From Candidatus Kaiserbacteria bacterium (GTDB taxonomy: Bacteria > Patescibacteriota > Minisyncoccia > Phycocordibacterales > UBA2100): 53,773 nucleotides of DNA. The notes under the pieces were generated by a model that saw nothing but the letters and a program-made list of their open reading frames with translations, was not told the origin of the DNA and made no database searches. Of this stretch, positions 1 to 9,486 are shown piece after piece. The DNA is taken from the NCBI GenBank assembly GCA_016217935.1, contig JACRFJ010000005.1, forward strand, positions 1 to 53,773, read 5' to 3'. Numbering within the stretch: position 1 is the stretch's first letter; each line of letters opens with the position of its first letter. The translations under genes and the position numbers were made by a program.

Positions 1-172
1 CAGCACTCTGGAGAACGAACTCCTCACCTTCTTTGACTTCGAGCGCACCCGCCACGTGCGCATACGCAAGAACGAGAAGTGGCGTAACGATACGCGCTGT
101 CGAAAACATGTTCGCCTCCGGAAGACCAGCCCGTGTACATTGAATACCTCCTCTCTGATATGTCAAAGCTTC

Positions 173-1582
173 TCAGTGACCCTGATTCGAAGGAACCGAT
201 TTGATGAAGAGGAGCGCGATTACCGAAGCACCGAGCGCGAAAAACATCCCCGTGTAGAAGGCTGTGTGATACGAGTCGACGATTGTGGCGATTTGATCGG
301 TGGTAGGGATTCCTGCCGGTACTCCATGCGCCGCAACGATGCTCGCGAGAATTGCGAGCCCCAAACTGCCGCCGAGCTGCTGGGCCGTCGTGAGCATGCC
401 CGAAGCGAGACCGGATTCGTGACCAGGCACACCCGCGGTCGCTGCGATTGCGATCGAGACGAAGGCAGAGCCAAGTCCCACTGCCATGATCAATATCCCG
501 GGCAAAATGTCTTGCACGTATTGCCCATGCACTGGTAGATGCGCAAAGATAAAGAGTCCTGACGCAAGAAAGAGCGGCGCGATCACAATGAGCGCCTTAT
601 ATCCCACCTTGTGAATGATGCGCGGTGCGAGAATCGCTGAGAGTCCCACCGTCAAGGTCGACGGCAAAAATGCGAGCCCGGAGAGAAGTGGTGAGTAGCC
701 AAGAATGTTTTGTACGTAGAGTGAGAGGAAGAAGAACATAGAAAAAAGACTTGCGGTAATCGGAAGTTGAACGAGATCGGCCGCGGCTACATTGCCGAGG
801 CGAAAGATTGAGAGCGGCATGAGCGGGTGCGTAGCTCGTGATTCATTGATCACAAATCCAATAATGAGGAGAACACTGAGCGCTAGGAGCGAGATCGTTG
901 AAAGTGCCGTCCATCCCCACTCGTGCGCTTGCGAAAGTACATACACGAGGAGCATAAGGCCCGAGGTGATCAAAATCGCACCCGGTAAATCAAGTGTCCT
1001 GGTGCGCTCTTCCGCAACATGTGCTGGTAAAAGCTGCAGTGCCGCAATCACGACCGTGATACCGACAGGCACGTTGACGAAGAAATTCCACCGCCAGCTC
1101 ATGTACTGAGTAAGAAATCCGCCGAGGAGAAGACCTGCTGTCGCACCTCCTGCAGAAACTGCGCCCCATATCGAGAGCGCACGAGAGCGCATATCCGGCT
1201 CGGTAAAAAGTGTGAGTAGGATCGATAGCGCTGCGGGAGACATGAATGCTGCAGCAAGACCCTGGAGCGCACGCAGCGGTACCATGAGTGTCGAGGAATT
1301 TGCGAGGCCGATGAGAAACGATATTCCGGTAAAAGCGATCACCCCGCATACAAAAACGAGTCGTCTACCGTAGAGATCTGCCGCTCGGCCACCGAGGAGG
1401 AGAAAGCCGCCGAAGGCAAGTGTGTACGCGGTCACGATCCACTGGAGCGAACTCACGTCGAGCGAGAATGTGCGCTCGATCGATGGGAGCGCGACGTTCA
1501 AGATCGACACATCGAGCACGATCATGAACTGCGCAAGTACGAGAAATCCGAGCGCGAGCCAACGATGGGGGTACGCAGTCAT
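173..1582 (-). CDS. MFS transporter, DHA2/EmrB-QacA-like drug:H+ antiporter
   Basis: 469 aa; N-term RWLALGFLVLAQFMIVLDVSILNVALPSI..., GGRAADLYGRR motif, many TM segments. Confidence 0.92.
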   Translation of the reverse strand: MTAYPHRWLALGFLVLAQFMIVLDVSILNVALPSIERTFSLDVSSLQWIVTAYTLAFGGFLLLGGRAADLYGRRLVFVCGVIAFTGISFLIGLANSSTLMVPLRALQGLAAAFMSPAALSILLTLFTEPDMRSRALSIWGAVSAGGATAGLLLGGFLTQYMSWRWNFFVNVPVGITVVIAALQLLPAHVAEERTRTLDLPGAILITSGLMLLVYVLSQAHEWGWTALSTISLLALSVLLIIGFVINESRATHPLMPLSIFRLGNVAAADLVQLPITASLFSMFFFLSLYVQNILGYSPLLSGLAFLPSTLTVGLSAILAPRIIHKVGYKALIVIAPLFLASGLFIFAHLPVHGQYVQDILPGILIMAVGLGSAFVSIAIAATAGVPGHESGLASGMLTTAQQLGGSLGLAILASIVAAHGVPAGIPTTDQIATIVDSYHTAFYTGMFFALGASVIALLFIKSVPSNQGH

Positions 1583-1679
1583 ATTATTATGCGCTTTCTT
1601 GCTCGTGGAATCGGAAGGTGATTGCCGCCATACACGGTGTTTCAGTATCGTACGTTCGAATGGTAAAGCAATGAAACGG

Positions 1680-1907
1680 CTACTTTGCGCGCCACTTCAT
1701 GTTCATGTATACACCACCCTCCCGTAATTCGCGAATCATCTGCGCGAGTCGCTTGGAACGAGTCTCCTTCCGCTTGGCACGCATGATCCAGCCGATGTAA
1801 TCATTGCGCTGGTACGGCGGTCGTTCATTGTAACGCGTCATGAGCCCAGATTTCTGGAGTGCGATCCGGATATCCGGAGACATCGGATATTTTTGCCGCT
1901 TGAGCAT
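1680..1907 (-). CDS. YdeI/OmpD-associated-like protein (C-terminal domain only)
   Basis: Internal ATG of ORF 1680..2006; RPPYQRNDYIGWIMRAKRKETRSKRLAQMIRELREGG resembles YdeI C-terminal region. Confidence 0.6.
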   Translation of the reverse strand: MLKRQKYPMSPDIRIALQKSGLMTRYNERPPYQRNDYIGWIMRAKRKETRSKRLAQMIRELREGGVYMNMKWRAK

Positions 1908-1929
1908 GTCCGTATGGTACCAAAAGCGA

Positions 1930-2709
1930 TTATTGGTAGCGTGCGAGCGACGCGAAGATCGCCAGGTGATCAGAGAGTCGATCTGGTATGGTCGCGTGAG
2001 ACACAAAGTGCATATCTTTTGAAATCAGGACCCAATCGATGCGCTGGCGCGGATCCCACGACGGATGTGTGTTGAGATCTTTGTGCTCCCGCTCATACAC
2101 AACGAGATCAGCTTTACTAAGTAAAGTTGACAAGGATTGATCGGGGCTCGTGCAGCAGGAATTGAAGTCGCCGGCAACGACGAGTGCGCCCCTTCTTTGC
2201 GCGAGAACGTCGCCGAGCTGACGCACCTGTCGCACGCGTGAATCCCTTCGCAACCAGTCGAGCCACACGAGGTGCACTGATGCGACCGCGATCCGTTTCC
2301 CGTCGGGCAAGAGCGCATCGGCGATCACGAATCCCTGCCGCTCGGTTGGGAATGAAAAATCGAAGCGATGCAATTCGCAATGTTCGAGCGGAAAGCGCGA
2401 AAGAATCGCGTTGCCGGAGACAAAGATATCTTTTTCAAACAACCGTGCAAAACAACTCGGTGCGAAATACGTGTACGGATACCGCAATTCTACATTGAGA
2501 AATTCAAACTGATTGAAGCTTCCGCTCAAGATAGAGTGCTCATCGACTTCCTGCAACGTTACGACATCTGGATTGTACCTTCGGATGCAGTCTGCGATAT
2601 TCCGCACATTGTCTTGTACCTCTTCCCTGCTCACTCGTGGCGGCCACACAGCGCTCCTCTTGTTGCGTCCATGCATGATGTTCCAATTTAAAAGCGACAG
2701 TGTCATCAT
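1930..2709 (-). CDS. Endonuclease/exonuclease/phosphatase family protein
   Basis: LLNWNIMHGRN, LQEVDEHS, GDFNSC, SDHLAIFASL motifs. The longer ORF start would run into the tRNA, so the start is set at MMTLSLLNWN. Confidence 0.85.
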   Translation of the reverse strand: MMTLSLLNWNIMHGRNKRSAVWPPRVSREEVQDNVRNIADCIRRYNPDVVTLQEVDEHSILSGSFNQFEFLNVELRYPYTYFAPSCFARLFEKDIFVSGNAILSRFPLEHCELHRFDFSFPTERQGFVIADALLPDGKRIAVASVHLVWLDWLRRDSRVRQVRQLGDVLAQRRGALVVAGDFNSCCTSPDQSLSTLLSKADLVVYEREHKDLNTHPSWDPRQRIDWVLISKDMHFVSHATIPDRLSDHLAIFASLARYQ

Positions 2710-2816
2710 GCGTCCATTGTAGCTTTCAGGAATCGCTCTGCCGTCCCGGCCTCCGAACCCTTCCGCGTCGCGTTTGAACGCGACGCTCCTCTCCTCAATT
2801 TCGCTTCGCTCAATTT

Positions 2817-2903
2817 CGGAGAGGGAGAGATTCGAACTCTCGAGACCCTTTCGAGCCTGCTGGTTTTCGAAACCAGTGCCTTCGACCACTCAGCCACCTC
2901 TCC
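2817..2903 (-). tRNA. tRNA-Ser (anticodon CGA)
   Basis: Reverse complement GGAGAGGTGGCTGAGTGGTCGAAGGC...CTGGTTTCGAAAACCAG...AGAGTTCGAATCTCTCCCTCTCC; 7-bp acceptor, long variable arm, T arm; CCA not encoded. Confidence 0.93.
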
Positions 2904-3111
2904 ATGTGGCGCTTACGCGCCACGGTTTTGAAAGGAGGCTTCGCCCTTTGGGCTTCCCGTATTCTCGGATGAAATATGGCACTGCCATATTTCATAGCCA
3001 CCTCTCCATGTGGCGCTTACGCGCCACGGTTTTGAAAGGAGGCTTCGCCCTTTGGGCTTCCCGTATTCTCGGATGAAATATGGCACTGCCATATTTCATA
3101 GCCACCTCTCC
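2892..3111. repeat. 104-bp tandem duplication plus 12-bp partial third copy abutting the tRNA-Ser 5' end
   Basis: agccacctctcc starts at 2892, 2996 and 3100; identical 104-bp units, each containing GTGGCGC-TTAC-GCGCCAC and ATGAAATATGGCA-C-TGCCATATTTCAT. Confidence 0.95.
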
Positions 3112-3304
3112 TTGAGGCGGAGAATGTCCGCCCCGGTAAGGCTCCTAACGTTTGAAGTTATCGAGCCGGGCTTTTCGAAAATGCAAAAAGCCCAACGATC
3201 TGACCAGACGTAAAATACCACACTTTCGATGCAGTAGAAAATGTTGTAAAGTAAGGCCAATTCGCCGCTTTGTAGGCTTGCCCTTCGAAGCCTTGGCGGA
3301 GGAG

Positions 3305-3376
3305 GGCCCCGTCGTCTAATGGTTAGGACGGCACTCTTTCAAGGTGTAAATACGGGTTCGATTCCCGTCGGGGTCA
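3305..3376 (+). tRNA. tRNA-Glu (anticodon UUC)
   Basis: GGCCCCGTCGTCTAATGGTTAGGAC...GCACT-CTTTCAA-GGTGT...ACGGGTTCGATTCCCGTCGGGGTCA. Confidence 0.92.
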
Positions 3377-3377
3377 A

Positions 3378-3824
3378 ATGGACATCGTTACTGCGCTTGT
3401 TGGAGCAATCGCCGGAGGAGTGGCCGGATTTTTGACTTCGTATTTTTTCTGGAGCAAAGATCGGCGCAAAGACGCACCGCGCATCGCAATCGAGGCTAAA
3501 AGTGCCGACGACTTCTCGCATGCAGAATTTTCGGTGCGCAACAGCGGCTTCACGCACGCAGAGGAAATCTACGTACGACGTCTGCGCGACAATACGATAC
3601 TCGCGAAAATAAATGAGCTTGAGCCCGATGCTTCAGAGCAGTTTGAGACACTTGAAGAAGACCAGTCGGAGGAAATCAGAATTGAATATAAAGATGTGTG
3701 GGGAAGAGCGTACTGGAGTCGATGGGAAATCACAGGACCTGAATACGAAGAAATTGAAGATCCTGAATCCGAAGAAGGCCATTTCCCCTATTTCGAGCCG
3801 TATCGGACTGATCGCCTCGATTAG
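3378..3824 (+). CDS. Hypothetical protein, N-terminal TM segment, acidic C-terminus
   Basis: 148 aa ORF; MDIVTALVGAIAGGVAGFLTSYFFW then acidic soluble domain; begins directly after tRNA-Glu. Confidence 0.75.
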   Translation: MDIVTALVGAIAGGVAGFLTSYFFWSKDRRKDAPRIAIEAKSADDFSHAEFSVRNSGFTHAEEIYVRRLRDNTILAKINELEPDASEQFETLEEDQSEEIRIEYKDVWGRAYWSRWEITGPEYEEIEDPESEEGHFPYFEPYRTDRLD

Positions 3825-6245
3825 CTACTGATCACTTGGCACTTTGCGCCACGTGGGGCGAGATATCTTGAGCGTGGCCCCAACATCACCCGAACTCACG
3901 TAGAAGCCAAATTGTACGCGCGATGTGGTGCGCGTCACCGTGAGTGCTTGGCCGAAGCTGCGCGCCGTACCGCTGAATTCCGTTGTCGAGGTCGCACTCG
4001 AACTCGGCTCCCAGAGCGCCACGCCATCAGCTCCGTTGAAAAATCCTTTGATAGCACCAGAGACACCAGAGACCTCGACATCAGCCCACACGTCGTAGAC
4101 ATCGCCAATCGCTCCCGAATAACTCTGATCGCGATAGAAGGTCACGCTGCCGCTCGATGTCGCCGTCCCTGTGATCGTCACCACTTGTTGCGAATACCCA
4201 TCAGTCGTCGTCGCTTTCGATCCGACCACACTCATGCCACCGGGTCCCGCCGCGAGCGTCCATCCGGTAGCGACAACACCGGTCACACTTCCGCCGGGAC
4301 CGGATTTCGATCCGCTTCCGTCGGCAAGGGTGTTGTTGGAAAGTGCGTTGTTCCAGTCGGTAGAGGTTACGTATGGCATGGTACTCGTGCTTATGAGTGA
4401 TGCCATTGTCGTACCAACGTAGCCAGCGATGTAGTACGCGCCTGCACGATTTGGATGCAAGCCGTCCACGGTCATTGTCGAGGTCGCAAATGCAGTGGAG
4501 TCGATGTCCACGACCGAAATATCCGTTTGCGTTTTCATCCACGCATTGATCGCCAGACGTTTCGTTTCGTTTGATGAATAGCTCGTATTGTATGTGGAAT
4601 CCCCGCGTGGCAAGATCGTAATCGCAATGACTTTCGAGCTCGAAGCGATGAGCGTGTCGTAAATCGATCGGAGATTTGCCTCGATCTCGGTGGCGCTCAG
4701 CGACGTACCGGTGATGTCGTTGGTGCCACCGAGGACAGCCACCGCTTTGGGTGAGAGCGAGAGCGTTGTCGTGGAGCGCGTGAGCATCTGGGCGGTTGTA
4801 TTGCCACCGATTCCCTGATTGCCCGTGGGTGGCACATAGTAGCGCCCACCGGCATACATGAGCGACGGATTCGCAAACGACGGACCGCTCGAACCTGCTG
4901 TGATGCTGTCTCCGAGGAAGACAATACGACTGTTCAGCGCAAGGCGATCTGTGATGAAGGTTTGATCAGATGAATATGTCACGTTGCCCTGCCCATCCGC
5001 AGATCGAATGCGGTAATGGTACGTCGTCGTGCCAATGAGACTACTCAGAGAGACGGAGTGCGATGTCGCGAGGGTGGAGTCGAGCGTGGTGGTCGCGCTG
5101 TACAGCGTCGTCGTTCCGTACGCGACCTGTGAGTCGGCAAGTTCGTTGGTTGTCCATGTGATCGTTGCCGCGGTCTGCGCTGGTGTTCCCGCGGAAATCG
5201 ATGAGAGTGTGGGACCTGCGTTGTCGACGGTCGCTGTCACGGTTGAGGTCGCCAGATTGCCCGCTGAGTCGCGCGCGACTGCCGCGATCGTGTGCGACGC
5301 ATTCGTCGCCGACGTGGAATCCCACGAAATCGAGTAGGGTGAGGAGGTATCTTCGGATCCCGTATTCGCGCTGTCGATTTTAAACTGCACGCCGACGACA
5401 CCGACTAAGTCCGACGCGGTCGCTGAAATCGTCACAGATGAGCCAGATAGGGTCGCGGCACTTGCGGGTACAGAGAGCGAAACGCTCGGTGCAGTAGTGT
5501 CACGTACCGTTACTGTGAATGTGGAGCTCGATGAATTCCCTGCCCTATCCGACGCGCTACAGGTAACTGTCGAAGCGCCGATCGCAAATGTCGATCCAGA
5601 CGATGGTGCACACGAGACGCTCACGGTCCCATCGGCGTTGTCGGAGGCTGTAGGAGCCGTATAGGTGACTGTCGCGCCAGAACCCGAAGTCGCCTCATAG
5701 TTTCCACTACTTGGTGTTCCGCTTATCGTGGGAGCTGTCACATCCGGGCCGCCGCCGCCAAATCCCGACATATACGCGTTGCCGGTCGAAAGTGGCTGCA
5801 CGATTCTTATCGGTGCAGAGGTGACGGATGGTGGCGATCCAGGTATGGATCGGGTAGAAGCTGTCGGAGCATTGAGTGGAGAGCCCCCGCCATTTTCGAG
5901 AGCGATTCGCGCGCGTGTCTTTGGTCCGACAACACCGATCGCTTCGATACCATGCTCCTTTTGAAAATTCACAACTGCTCGATATGTATATGATCCGAAA
6001 TATTCCGTGGTGCGTGAGTGCGTAAAGAAACCTCGTGCTTGTAGAAATTGCTGCAGGGCCGCGACATCGCTGCTGCGAGCACCAATGCGCAGTGATCGCG
6101 TGAGTACAAGCGCGGGGTCGGATACGGGTGACGTTTGCGCATTGAGTAGCGTGGTAAAACAGAGCGTCGTTGTGATAGCAAGAAGGACTGACAGTGTTGG
6201 ATACGCACGCATAAAAAGCGTTTTCCGTTTTATCACCTGCAGCAA
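3825..6245 (-). CDS. Secreted multidomain protein: peptidoglycan-binding + HYR/Ig-like/FN3-like + SGNH/GDSL hydrolase
   Basis: Signal peptide; LRIGARSSDVAALQQFLQARGFF (PG_binding_1); DTTAP.. repeats; IVFLGDSITAG, GGTNDI, DGLHPNRAG (SGNH blocks). Start may be M at 6212. Confidence 0.85.
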   Translation of the reverse strand: MLQVIKRKTLFMRAYPTLSVLLAITTTLCFTTLLNAQTSPVSDPALVLTRSLRIGARSSDVAALQQFLQARGFFTHSRTTEYFGSYTYRAVVNFQKEHGIEAIGVVGPKTRARIALENGGGSPLNAPTASTRSIPGSPPSVTSAPIRIVQPLSTGNAYMSGFGGGGPDVTAPTISGTPSSGNYEATSGSGATVTYTAPTASDNADGTVSVSCAPSSGSTFAIGASTVTCSASDRAGNSSSSTFTVTVRDTTAPSVSLSVPASAATLSGSSVTISATASDLVGVVGVQFKIDSANTGSEDTSSPYSISWDSTSATNASHTIAAVARDSAGNLATSTVTATVDNAGPTLSSISAGTPAQTAATITWTTNELADSQVAYGTTTLYSATTTLDSTLATSHSVSLSSLIGTTTYHYRIRSADGQGNVTYSSDQTFITDRLALNSRIVFLGDSITAGSSGPSFANPSLMYAGGRYYVPPTGNQGIGGNTTAQMLTRSTTTLSLSPKAVAVLGGTNDITGTSLSATEIEANLRSIYDTLIASSSKVIAITILPRGDSTYNTSYSSNETKRLAINAWMKTQTDISVVDIDSTAFATSTMTVDGLHPNRAGAYYIAGYVGTTMASLISTSTMPYVTSTDWNNALSNNTLADGSGSKSGPGGSVTGVVATGWTLAAGPGGMSVVGSKATTTDGYSQQVVTITGTATSSGSVTFYRDQSYSGAIGDVYDVWADVEVSGVSGAIKGFFNGADGVALWEPSSSATSTTEFSGTARSFGQALTVTRTTSRVQFGFYVSSGDVGATLKISRPTWRKVPSDQ

Positions 6246-6357
6246 AACACGACGAATACGGGTCGCCTAAAATTCATGAAAAAACATCTCCGCATTGTGC
6301 AGTCGCGCTTGAAGTTTGTGGTAGTGTTTGTGTAGAGTCCCCGCTTGGGAGCGTGCA

Positions 6358-6984
6358 ATGAGCATCTTCGCGCACCTCGAAGATACATGCGGGTGGCGCC
6401 CGCGACACCCGATCGTCTGCTATATCGATGTCGCCGGACTCAGCATCCAGGCGCTACTGATGATGCTGTGCCGGCCACACCTCGTCACCGCAGTGTTGCC
6501 GATCGCGCTTGCCATGCAGTACACGCTCAGCTGCGTCCATCACTGGATGCCGTACAGCGATACCCGCTCGAAGCTCGACCGCGCCATGATTTTCGTGCTG
6601 ATCGGCGCTTCGTTCGTGCCTTACTGGGGTGGATTACTGCCGACCGAAGAGGCACTTGTGCGGCTTCCGCTGGTTGGCGCGGGCGTCTTTCTCGGATGCG
6701 TGCTCGTATGTTGCGAGGTATCCGACAAAATCATCGGCGCGTCGTGGGCGCTGTTTGCCGGAATCGGTCTCCTCGTCTCAGGCAGCGAGCTCAGCGAATG
6801 GCTTCCGCCGGAAGGACTTACCGCGTTCTGGATCGGCGTATGCTGCTATGCAGCGCAGCAGGTCGTCTATTCGATTGGCCGGCCAGATCCACTGCCAGGT
6901 GTGTTCGGATTTCGCGAGTCGCAGCACGCCTTCCTCCTCGCCGCTACAACGACGCACAGCGCAGTTGCGCTGACATGCACCTGA
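6358..6984 (+). CDS. Hemolysin III / AdipoR-like (HlyIII) family membrane protein
   Basis: SCVHHWMPYSDTRSKLDRAMIFVLIGASFVPY... and FGFRESQHAFLLAATTTH match the HlyIII His pattern; multiple TM. Confidence 0.65.
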   Translation: MSIFAHLEDTCGWRPRHPIVCYIDVAGLSIQALLMMLCRPHLVTAVLPIALAMQYTLSCVHHWMPYSDTRSKLDRAMIFVLIGASFVPYWGGLLPTEEALVRLPLVGAGVFLGCVLVCCEVSDKIIGASWALFAGIGLLVSGSELSEWLPPEGLTAFWIGVCCYAAQQVVYSIGRPDPLPGVFGFRESQHAFLLAATTTHSAVALTCT

Positions 6985-6986
6985 AA

Positions 6987-7022
6987 CGCAGCCGCCCCGC
7001 ACAGGCGGCTGAAGTTTTTTTG
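6987..7022 (+). terminator. Rho-independent terminator
   Basis: CAGCCGCC-ccgcaca-GGCGGCTG followed by AAGTTTTTTT. Confidence 0.85.
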
Positions 7023-7024
7023 GA

Positions 7025-7366
7025 TCAATTCGTCGTTGGTGGATTCGAAATATGTTCTTTGACCAGCGCAAATGCAAACGCCGCACATTCTGTCTCGTCT
7101 TCGGGAATTGCGAGTGCCCGATACACTTCGAGCCGTACACCAATTGCCCGCAGGTATTCATACCGCTCAGGTCCCGACGACATCGACATAATGATACGCG
7201 CACGTTTGCCGACTTCCTCGCGGATCGCTGGTCCGTGCTCGCTCGCAAAGACATCTTGCGCCTTTTGCGCATACTTCTCAGCTACTTCCTCGAGAATCCA
7301 ACAGACGTTTTCGGATCGTGCGATTGCGCCTTCTGCACCGATCCATTTGCCGTCCCGATAGAACAT
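7025..7366 (-). CDS. Hypothetical protein
   Basis: 113 aa ORF, MFYRDGKWIGAEGAIARSENVCWILEEV... Confidence 0.6.
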   Translation of the reverse strand: MFYRDGKWIGAEGAIARSENVCWILEEVAEKYAQKAQDVFASEHGPAIREEVGKRARIIMSMSSGPERYEYLRAIGVRLEVYRALAIPEDETECAAFAFALVKEHISNPPTTN

Positions 7367-7433
7367 GCATAAATAGTCGCATCCCCCGGTTGCGGGTCAA
7401 TGGACAGATCTTCATTATTGAGTATCGCGAGCG

Positions 7434-7856
7434 TTAGTTTCGCTTTTCTTGGTGCGCTTTTGCCAGTGCGTATGCCAGGCCAGCCCGCTCGTGTTTCTCG
7501 TCCGGATCATACCCTGTAAACGAGGGCACCTTTGCTTTTAGATCTGCGAAGAAATTGTCAACCAGTCTGTCATGTTCATCCGTGCTCTTACCCGTGGAGA
7601 GCAGTTCATGTGCATACTTCGCGATCACCTCACGCGCCACCAATGATTGTGTTCCATTGACCACCCTTGATGCCTGTTTCCCATAACGCACTGCAAGTAC
7701 GTCAGGCGGTAAATCTCTTCGATGGCGCTCTTCCGCACTCGCGAGACGTGTGAACGGCGTGTTCCTGAATTCCATTTCCATGGCATCCATTGTCTCACTG
7801 GACAGAGCAACGTCAACGGGCCGCGCTTCGTTTGGCGAAGCGCGGCCACTTCTCAC
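7434..7856 (-). CDS. Hypothetical protein (start uncertain)
   Basis: 140 aa ORF; charged soluble protein; real start may be an internal Met. Confidence 0.5.
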   Translation of the reverse strand: MRSGRASPNEARPVDVALSSETMDAMEMEFRNTPFTRLASAEERHRRDLPPDVLAVRYGKQASRVVNGTQSLVAREVIAKYAHELLSTGKSTDEHDRLVDNFFADLKAKVPSFTGYDPDEKHERAGLAYALAKAHQEKRN

Positions 7857-7871
7857 TCTGGGAGTACTCTC

Positions 7872-8042
7872 TCAATACGTCGACCCAGAGCTGCCATCAT
7901 TCATACTTGAACTCGTGGTTGTCGCCCCCGTATTCGGTACGAGAGGACCACTACGCTGCGAAATCCACCAGATGCCCAGAAGTGCCAATAACACTATGAT
8001 AATGCCTGCAACCCAATACGCCCCTGTGTTGGTCTGGTCCAT
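7872..8042 (-). CDS. Small single-TM protein, 56 aa
   Basis: Hand translation: MDQTNTGAYWVAGIIIVLLALLGIWWISQRSGPLVPNTGATTTSSSMNDGSSGSTY*. Below the ORF-track length cutoff. Confidence 0.6.
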   Translation of the reverse strand: MDQTNTGAYWVAGIIIVLLALLGIWWISQRSGPLVPNTGATTTSSSMNDGSSGSTY

Positions 8043-8101
8043 ACGCAACAAAGTATGGATCGGTATGCATTAAGCGGGCATGAATGGCATAATGCGCCGC
8101 T

Positions 8102-8740
8102 ATGAAGGGGAAAATCGACTACTCCGAATCGCTGCGCGTGCTGCGGCGAGACAAGAGCATCCGAGCCCTCATCGACCAGTACGGCCGGCCTGAGCTTTCG
8201 CGTTACTTTGGAGGGATCGGTATCTTCCCTGCCCTTTTGCGCTCGATTGTCTACCAGCAACTCTCCGGCTATGCGGCCGCTGCGATTCATCGCCGAGTAC
8301 TGTTGCTTTTTCCCAGCGGAAAGCCCACACCGAAACAAGTTCTGAAAATACGGTCGACGCAACTGCACACGGCTGGACTGTCGATACAAAAAATTACGTA
8401 CGTACGAGACCTCGCAAAGAAATGCATCGACGGTACGATTCGGGAAAAAGATTTCCCACATATGTCGAGTGAAGAGATCATCGAACATCTCGTGTGCGTG
8501 AAAGGAGTCGGTGTATGGACGGCACACATGGTCCTTATATTTCTGCTCCACCGTCTCGATATACTCCCCGTTGGCGACCTCGCGATTCGGAAAGGCTTTC
8601 AAAAGATCTATAGGCTGAAGAAGCCGCCGCATGCCACAGATATGGAGCGCATCGCACGACCATGGCGCGCGCACGCGTCAGTTGCCTCGTGGTACCTCTG
8701 GAGAGCGATGGACGAAGCAAGAAAACCTATTCGTCGATAA
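8102..8740 (+). CDS. DNA-3-methyladenine glycosylase II family (HhH-GPD)
   Basis: LVCVKGVGVWTAHMVLIFLLHRLDILPVGDLAIRKGF = HhH-GPD with catalytic Asp. Confidence 0.9.
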   Translation: MKGKIDYSESLRVLRRDKSIRALIDQYGRPELSRYFGGIGIFPALLRSIVYQQLSGYAAAAIHRRVLLLFPSGKPTPKQVLKIRSTQLHTAGLSIQKITYVRDLAKKCIDGTIREKDFPHMSSEEIIEHLVCVKGVGVWTAHMVLIFLLHRLDILPVGDLAIRKGFQKIYRLKKPPHATDMERIARPWRAHASVASWYLWRAMDEARKPIRR

Positions 8741-9368
8741 AAAGTGCGTCCCAGATATCGTCGGAGACAATCGCCCCCTCGCGAATAATTTCGGGACGCT
8801 CACCGGTAAGGTCAACGACGGTCGAAGGCAGCGACTCCGGCAATTCGCCGGCATCGATGATGAGATCTATGCGGGCCGCCTCTTCACCGAGCTGTTCGAG
8901 AATCTTTCCGACGCTTCGTTCAGTCGCGGACCCAGCCGTATTCGCGCTCGTTGCCGTGATTGGCCCACCGAATATGCGAACAATCTCCATGCACAAATCG
9001 CTTTTCGGGATGCGGAAACCGAATGTAGAGATACCGCGAGCGATACCACTTTGTGTTTCGGGATGTTTCTTGAGTACGAGTGTGAGTGGTCCGGGCAAAA
9101 AATCGTCCGTCAACATGCGCGCCGCGTCATCAATTTCTGCATACTCTTCTACCATATTGATATCTTTGACGATGCAGTGCATTGGCTTCTTTTCATCGCG
9201 CCCTTTGATCGCATATATTTTGGCAACCGCATCGTCAGAGAGCGCATCGGCACCGAGCGCGTAGAGCGTGTCCGTCGGAAACAAAACAACACCTCCGGCG
9301 AAAATAACCGACGCCGCTTTTTGCGCCGCAGGGCCAATTCCAGACTCACTGAGCTGCAATATTTCCAT
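8727..9368 (-). CDS. L-threonylcarbamoyladenylate synthase (Sua5/YciO/YrdC)
   Basis: GGVVLFPTDTLYALGADALSDDAVAKIYAIKGRDEKKPMH; TSANTAGSAT. Confidence 0.92.
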   Translation of the reverse strand: MEILQLSESGIGPAAQKAASVIFAGGVVLFPTDTLYALGADALSDDAVAKIYAIKGRDEKKPMHCIVKDINMVEEYAEIDDAARMLTDDFLPGPLTLVLKKHPETQSGIARGISTFGFRIPKSDLCMEIVRIFGGPITATSANTAGSATERSVGKILEQLGEEAARIDLIIDAGELPESLPSTVVDLTGERPEIIREGAIVSDDIWDALFIDE

Positions 9369-9410
9369 CGGTTGAATAGTACAAAAAAACAGTATATTCT
9401 GCGAATCCAA

Positions 9411-9483
9411 GGGCGGTTAGCTCAGTTGGTAGAGCGCAACATTGACGTTGTTGATGCCACAGGTTCGAGTCCTGTACCGCCCA
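9411..9483 (+). tRNA. tRNA-Val (anticodon GAC)
   Basis: GGGCGGTTAGCTCAGTTGGTAGAGC GCAACATTGACGTTGTTG ... AGGTTCGAGTCCTGTACCGCCCA. Confidence 0.95.
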
Positions 9484-9486
9484 CAG

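Noticed and set aside
6345-7361. 338-aa plus-strand ORF
   Set aside because: Overlaps the HlyIII-like gene in another frame and runs through the terminator; Arg-rich shadow.
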